Part shown: one piece after another, positions 58,469 to 64,000 of the stretch
How positions within the stretch are numbered: position 1 is the first letter of the stretch
How the letters are laid out: each line of letters starts with the position of its first letter
Origin: Bimuria novae-zelandiae CBS 107.79
Taxonomy: Eukaryota > Ascomycota > Dothideomycetes > Pleosporales > Didymosphaeriaceae
Reading direction: 5' to 3'
DNA: 64,000 bases
NCBI GenBank assembly: GCA_010015655.1
Contig: ML976671.1
Span: 188,725-252,724 of the forward strand
Translations under genes and position numbers: made by a program
The notes under the pieces: model-generated
Told to the model about the DNA's origin: nothing
Databases searched by the model: none
What the model saw: only the letters and a program-made list of their open reading frames with translations

Positions 58469-60129
58469 ATGTCTACGAAGGACCCCTTGATCAAGATTGA
58501 GCCCGAAAATAAGAGCTCATCTCGAGTGACCAATGGAAATACCCAGAAGAAGCTCAGAGCTGCTTCTACTGACAACCTCGCAGGTACGTATCGTCTCAGC
58601 TCAGCCTCCGCTGCGCAACTGACTTCGTTTAACGTACCTGTAGAACGCGAAGAGCCTGCCGGCCCAAGCTGGGGCTCAGCGAATGGAAACCCAACGGGCG
58701 CTAGAGTCGATACAGAATCGAATCAACCTGCCAAGCGTACCAATCCGATCATCATTGTCGATTCCGAAGGAGACCTTATACTGACTGTCACCTCAACCGA
58801 TCACACTACGACAACCCAGTTCCAGGTCCACTCGAAGTGTATCAGCGCCGCTAGTAAGAAGTGGGCCGAGGCCATCGACAAGGCTACTGGACGGCTGGAC
58901 CTTGTTGACGATAGACCCGGAACGATAGAGTGGGTGGTCTACCTAGCGCATCCGAAGCGACCTCATCAGTCTGTCATACGCCACATAACATTCTGGCAAC
59001 TGATCTCGATGGCCCAAATCTGCAAAGATCACAAGCTTTTGAATCTCTTCCGTCCCTTCATACGAGATTGGAGCTACTCTTGGCTCTCGAAGCTGTTGAA
59101 ACCTGGCTACGAGCTGTGGATTGTCGTTGCTTACAGCTTCGGGTTCCGAGACATCTTCAACATGCTGTCTGAGCGTTTGGCTCTCCAGCTTGAGCTGACT
59201 GATTCGAACCAATGGCAAACCAAAGATTGTGGGCCAGAAGACTTTAGTCGCATCCCCAAGCCTGTCATGAGTGAGTCACAAACGCAAGCCACCGGTATCA
59301 GCTAAATCTATTAGACAACATCCTTCAGCATCGAGGAAGACTGATAGAAGCCGTCATCAACTCGTGCTACGTGGTTATCGACAGACTGTCCGCGGCAGAT
59401 GCGACTTGCGTGGCTGCGGGCGAAGAAGGGCATGGTCCAGAATGCACTCAGCTAGCCTTAGGGTCCGTGCTCCAAGGGCTACGCACGCATGGGATCTGGC
59501 CGGAGCGGCCCCATAGCGACGCCATCCGAGAAAGCGTCAATGATTTTCGAGGACGCCTGAGTCAAATTCATGTTCGTGGGCAATATGAGGACAACGATGA
59601 TCCATGCTTGTTGTCCGACACCGATCTCGTAACACAAATCTGGGAGTCAAGCTGTGGCATCGTGCCTGTTGACCTTGATGGCGAGTGCGGAAAATACTTT
59701 TCCAGTATTGATGACGAGATTCTGGAACTTCAACCGCTCGTCTGGGAGTATCAAGCTGTATCGAGGGGATTGTTTCACGAAAGGGAAATCCTTTCACCTA
59801 CTGAAATCAAAGATATTACCGTAAAGACTGGGCGAAGTCACAGCAAAGACGCCGCTCACATTTCAGTCCGAGATAAGAGAGGTGTCATAGGATACTACCA
59901 GCCTTTGGACGGAGACCGCAGCTATCAGCCTGGAGATGACCCTGAGGAACCAGAGGAGGAGTATCTTTCCCAGGAAGAAGCCGAGGGGATGAGTGCATCC
60001 GAATGGTCTGATTCAGAACTCACCGAGTTAGTCGTAGATAGCAGTGACATGAGTGATGACGACATGACGGATGAAGCTGACGAGGATGATCGTGACGAGG
60101 GCGATGGTGATGTAGTCATGGCCGATTAG
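58469..60129 (+). CDS. BTB/POZ-like domain protein with acidic C-terminus
   Basis: Three exons: 58469-58583, 58644-59270 and 59315-60129 (TAG), giving 518 residues. The 60 bp first intron (GTACGT...CTGAC...GTAG) is a multiple of three and has no stop, so reading through it also keeps the frame and adds 20 residues. The second intron is 44 bp. A Ser/Asn-rich N-terminus precedes a BTB-like fold (NPIIIVDSEGDLILTV, TTQFQVHSKCISAASKKW, WVVYLAHPKRP), followed by helical sequence (WQLISMAQICKDHKLL) as seen in fungal BTB proteins. The last 70 residues are very acidic (EEPEEEYLSQEEAEG, DDDMTDEADEDDRDEGDG). Probably nuclear; partner unknown. The gene stands 375 bp from the edge of the nested transposon cluster. 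Confidence 0.82.
58584..58643 (+). other. Frame-preserving 60 bp intron (possible alternative splicing)
   Basis: Canonical GTACGT donor, CTGAC branch-like site and GTAG acceptor. Length 60 with no in-frame stop, so both spliced and retained forms encode full-length protein. Confidence 0.65.
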
Positions 60130-61597
60130 AGGACGGGAAGGTAGGATTACCAACAGGAGGCATCCGCAAGTTGCTAATGAGAACCAGGGAGCTGTATAAT
60201 GAGTGTCTTAAGCACAACTGGTCGGCAGTCCTGATACTTCAGGCCTCCAACCCCTATGCGACTGTCTGTGCAAATGGAACAGCTTTGCCCACAATCTACG
60301 CTGACAGTCTTATTATCAATTAGAGTGGTGGGATGTTACGGGCCCTGCGATACGCGGAAAGAATCCAGACTTATGGCCTCGAAACTCGCTCCTGGGTGGA
60401 TTAAAAGGCCCTGTTGAGACGAATGCTAAAGATAAAGGTGCTTATTTTCCCATTATCTGCCAATGAAAACCTTAAAAACGAAATTTTGCTTCAGATTCTG
60501 GTATTTTAGAGGGCCGTTCATCCCAATGTTACTTCAAACGGCAACGTGTGATGGCAAATAGCTGGAGTGCCTGGACAGCTTAGGCTAGGTGAGTCAACAG
60601 TAACGACGCGCAACATGCTCGTCGATAGGCTTTTCTATACAGGAGTGCGCCCTCTTCAGCCGACGTTAGGCATTTTCATGAAACTGTCAAAATCAGCGAG
60701 CCGATGTGACAGGTGCACCCCAGCGCTACGTTTGACCCTACGTCAACGTCCCTGCCAGCAGATAGGCAGTACCAGGGCGCACCTGACAAAGTGGAGCCCC
60801 GCAAAGGCGCCCTCTTGTTCGTGGCCGTATTTCCGCTTCATATACTTCTTAGCCGTTAGTTCCTGGCCCTATCTTCCTCGTGTTATGTGCTTTAACAGAA
60901 AGACAACTAAATGTGGCGCTGTGTTGCCGCGTAAGATTGCCCTATAGCTTACCGGGTTGGGAGCAAACAACGACTACAGGTTTACTGACTTTTATGCTCG
61001 AGCCACGCTTTCTTTCGGATGTCGTTTGATTTGTAGCGCGAGTGTGATGTGAATATCATATCCATCTTTTTCGTCATTCGTGACGTAGCTCTGTGACTCG
61101 TTACGCGTGTTTGGTGGTTGCTCCTTCTGTTAACGCTCTTCTTGTGTACACGTTGTCGCAAGAGCAATCTTATAAGCACAATGTATTGTCGAAAAGATAT
61201 ACAGTACAGTAGGCGACTGAAATAGGAAATTGCCCAGGTGGTTTGTGGGTGTAAACACTGTTTGGTGCAATCAAAACCGCAATTACGTCTGCGTGCGCAG
61301 CCTCATCGTCGAAGCTCTCGAAGAAATGCTGAAAGATTCGTGGTCGACGGTGGTTCAAGTAGGCAAGAGAGTGCAAACGCGAGCACGAACGTCGGCACGG
61401 AAGTACCCTCACCTCTCGCCACTCAGGTGCTTCTACTGCCGACGAAAGCGGGTCCCTCCTACAGTCGCTCGCTGACGGGTGTATTATATAGAGTACCTTC
61501 TTCAGTCCTTTGTGCGTCCCCTCTCCTTGCTCAATCACAGCGCTGTCAAAATCGAAGCAGGGCAGGTGCTCCTTCCGGTCCTGAATTTGAGAGGAAA
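60130..61597. other. Intergenic, no gene recognised
   Basis: Short frames only. The distal part is the likely promoter of the secreted-protein gene. Confidence 0.5.
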
Positions 61598-62613
61598 ATG
61601 CGTGTCTTGTACACCTTGCCCGGCTTACTGCTAAGCAGCCGTACCATCGAAGCCTACATTCCTGCAGACAGCAGCAAGCCCACAGTCAAGGTATGTCCCT
61701 AATTTACTAGGTCCACCGAAAAGCATAACCTGTCGCCACTCACAGTTTTATCCAGCACGAAGAAGACTGCTCTGCCGATGGAAAACTCTTATGCAATGGT
61801 GAGATGCAGTTCGGTCTCTGCGACCGCGGAAAAGTTGTGTGGCAGGATGTTGCGCTCGGTACCGTTTGCCTGAACGGCCAAATTGCGCACGCCGTCTTGT
61901 CCGTTCAGTCTCCCACGATCACGACACCTACTTCACTTACGGAGACTTCTAATTCGTGCAAGAGTTTGGCTACTACTTCAACATTCTGCACAGCAACCTC
62001 GGCGATTCCTCCGTATGGTTGCTTGTGCCGGCCGGAATCGTCATGCGTTGAGCCTATGGCCCCTCCGAAAGCTACGTTTCAATTTCCATTCACAAACTCT
62101 ACCTTAATTAGCGAAATTTCTTCAGTTTACATATCCTGCACGTCGTCAGGTTGGGGTGACGATGTTGTCACGTACTGCCCGGGATGGTTCGCTAGTTCAT
62201 GCTCCTTGGCCACAAGCACTCCCTTTTTGACTACGATTACCGACCCCATAGCGACGACATCTGTCTCAGGCAAGAGCTTCTCCACGTCATACTACTGCAT
62301 GACCACGTCTACAACCTCATGGTTTGAGACCTTCGCATCATGCGTCGACGCTGACTCGTCTAGGGTCAGTCCCGCTTATAATTCGTTCACCGAATTACCA
62401 CCTTCGACTCCGACGATCACTGCATCCGCTACAGATCCTCTCACAACCGACTCACCTACTCCTTCAACCTCGGAGGCGCCAGTCACTGTGCAACCTCCGC
62501 CTCCATCCGGAACTTGTGACCCGCATTGCAACTGCGCAACTGGCGGCAAGCCCGTTCCTACCGAGGGCCGCTACCTGTGCGGTTGGTGCGGCAGCGCGTG
62601 CAGTAGTCCGTAG
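61598..62613 (+). CDS. Secreted Cys- and Ser/Thr-rich protein, unknown function
   Basis: Two exons, 61598-61690 and 61756-62613 (TAG), with a 65 bp intron (GTATGT...ATCCAG), give 316 residues. I preferred the acceptor at 61755 because the earlier CAG leads to a stop. The N-terminus (MRVLYTLPGLLLSSRTIEAY) looks like a signal peptide. The mature part starts with a Cys-bearing module (EEDCSADGKLLCNGEMQFGLC), followed by Ser/Thr-rich sequence with more cysteines (FCTATSAIPPYGCLCRPESSC), a Thr/Pro-rich linker (PLTTDSPTPSTSEAPVTVQ) and a compact tail with CDPHCNCATGG and CGWCGSACS. No catalytic motif and no GPI-anchor signal is evident. It could be a wall-associated protein or an effector-type protein. 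Confidence 0.75.
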
Positions 62614-64000
62614 TACGGTGACTACGGTATTGCTCGAAGGCGTTTTTCGGCCGTCCGTACGGTAATGGACTTTCACCGTAGTTGCAACCATCCGTAGTAG
62701 CTTTTTAGGCTGTAGTATAGCTCTACAGTTTCTTAATTAGGAAGAAGGCGTGAGTTAAGCATCTAAGCATTAGATATAGTAGATCTAGACTATTTTAGGC
62801 GTAGGATATACCTATATTATGTAAATATAGAGCCTTAACTCTTAACTTTTTCTTTATCCTGTTTCCTATATAAATCTTATTAGCTTATCGACCTTTATTA
62901 CTATCGCTATTATAATAAGCTTATAAAGAATTAACTTATAAAGTACACAAGCGTCTTAGTTAACGTAAAAAAATTTCTAGCTATTAATACTAATACGCTA
63001 TTATATCTTTATTATTTATAGTATTTTAGTATTAGCTAGCTCCTCGCGCTTATTATTATTATTTATATAAATTTTTTATAAGTATCTAGCTACCCGTAAT
63101 TTTAGTAAGGAGATAAATATTAATTAGAATAACGTCTAGTATATCAGGATAAAGCTTATAGGTACGTAGCTTAGTTACTATATTTTATATAAGTTAAAGT
63201 TAATAAGTAGCTAAAAGATAGTATCTATCTAGTAATATAGCGCAGATCTTATTTACCTATAAGACAATAGTATTAGCAAAAAGGTGTTCTTTTTATATAA
63301 GAAGTGCTACTAAAGTAAAACATTTATATGCCTCTAGGATATTAACTCTAGCATAGCTTATATTATTAAACACCTATAAAAGGTGTATAATATTAACCTA
63401 AATAAAGGCTTAATGCCGCTAGCTACTAGTAGGTTATTAAATTTATTTAAGAAAGTAGTAGGCGCTTATTTAACTATTACTTATTTATTATAGTAAAAAG
63501 TAGAGCTTCTAAAGTTATATATTAACTAAGTAATTCTCTATAATATAAGCTTCGCGGTAGTAATATTAGTAAGTAATAAAAACTTATTAATATAGAATTA
63601 AATTAACCTACTGCGTAGGCTGCTAAATAGCTATAATATACTTTCTACGTACGTGAAAAAGGCGCTAGAGGAGAGAAAGAAGGTAGTAAAGACGCTACTA
63701 CGCGCGGCATAAAGTAAAATAAATATAAGCTTTAATATCTAAATATTATTAAATAATATAGACTTTCTTAGAGTTATTATTTACTTTATTAGTAAGTTAA
63801 TAATTTTTGCTAAGCTAGCTAAACTTTAGTTAGTTAGCGTTAAGTAGACTTAATAAACTTTTATAAAAAAAATACTAAATTCTACATTATTAACCTACAT
63901 ATTTTTAAACTCTCTTTATAAATAACGCAACGTACTTATTACCTTTTACGCTTTTTTTTTAACTATATAGGCGCTGCGTAAGCCTTTATTATTTATTAAG
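62614..64000. mobile_element. RIP-degraded AT-rich block, element unidentified
   Basis: From about 62700 to the window end the sequence is TpA-dense with no frame longer than a few tens of codons, like the other decayed blocks. The first 80 bp after the stop codon are GC-balanced and carry inverted ACTACGGT/ACCGTAGT arms (about 62624-62679), possibly a transposon terminus. The other end lies outside the window. Confidence 0.5.

Overview
The window is from a filamentous ascomycete (Pezizomycotina). Its genes have short 44-141 bp GT-AG introns with CTAAC/CTGAC-like branch points and encode ascomycete families: class IV chitin synthase, an Skt5-type activator and a CFEM/Pth11-like receptor. Moderate-GC gene islands alternate sharply with AT-rich, TpA-saturated blocks of dead transposons. 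Their transposase frames are broken mainly by CAA/CAG-to-TAA/TAG changes, the expected product of repeat-induced point mutation (RIP). A dothideomycete is my best guess, but nothing here fixes the species. One assembly gap (43789-44623) marks a draft assembly.

Layout. 1-4130: weakly coding ground with exon-like fragments, including a CX2C-X13-CX2C zinc-ribbon fragment spliced across two good introns. 4138-7608: housekeeping genes, TMEM14-like (-) and OST2/DAD1 (+) sharing a 313 bp promoter, then an Aro8-type aminotransferase (-). 9404-9714: two 128 bp hAT-type MITEs, each with a perfect 8 bp target duplication. 9985-11873: a RIP-degraded Fot1/pogo element. 12382-20548: an Skt5/Chs4-like Sel1-repeat protein with a CAAX end (-), divergent from a class IV (Chs3-type) chitin synthase (+); these families act together in chitin synthesis. 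22297-24342: a WD40 protein.

24881-27031 is the most unusual stretch. About 30 short A-tracts are each followed by ATG with a start-to-start spacing of 20-25 bp, nearly always 21-23. Spacing between units is irregular and the bases inside each unit are unique. I know of no feature type that matches it.

27786-45234 is a transposon cluster. It holds a chromodomain Ty3/gypsy element (27786-37117) carrying a solo LTR and a Fot1-like element, a second Fot1-like element (38433-40287), and a third (41251-45234) whose right terminal repeat is split by a largely undamaged piggyBac-like element. 46237-47822 is a CFEM-domain Pth11-like seven-helix protein. 47943-58092 is a Russian-doll nest of at least six elements, readable through target-site duplications down to five levels inside the outermost one. 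58469-60129 is a BTB/POZ-like protein with an acidic tail, 61598-62613 a secreted Cys/Ser/Thr-rich protein, and 62700-64000 another RIP-degraded block that starts just behind that gene.
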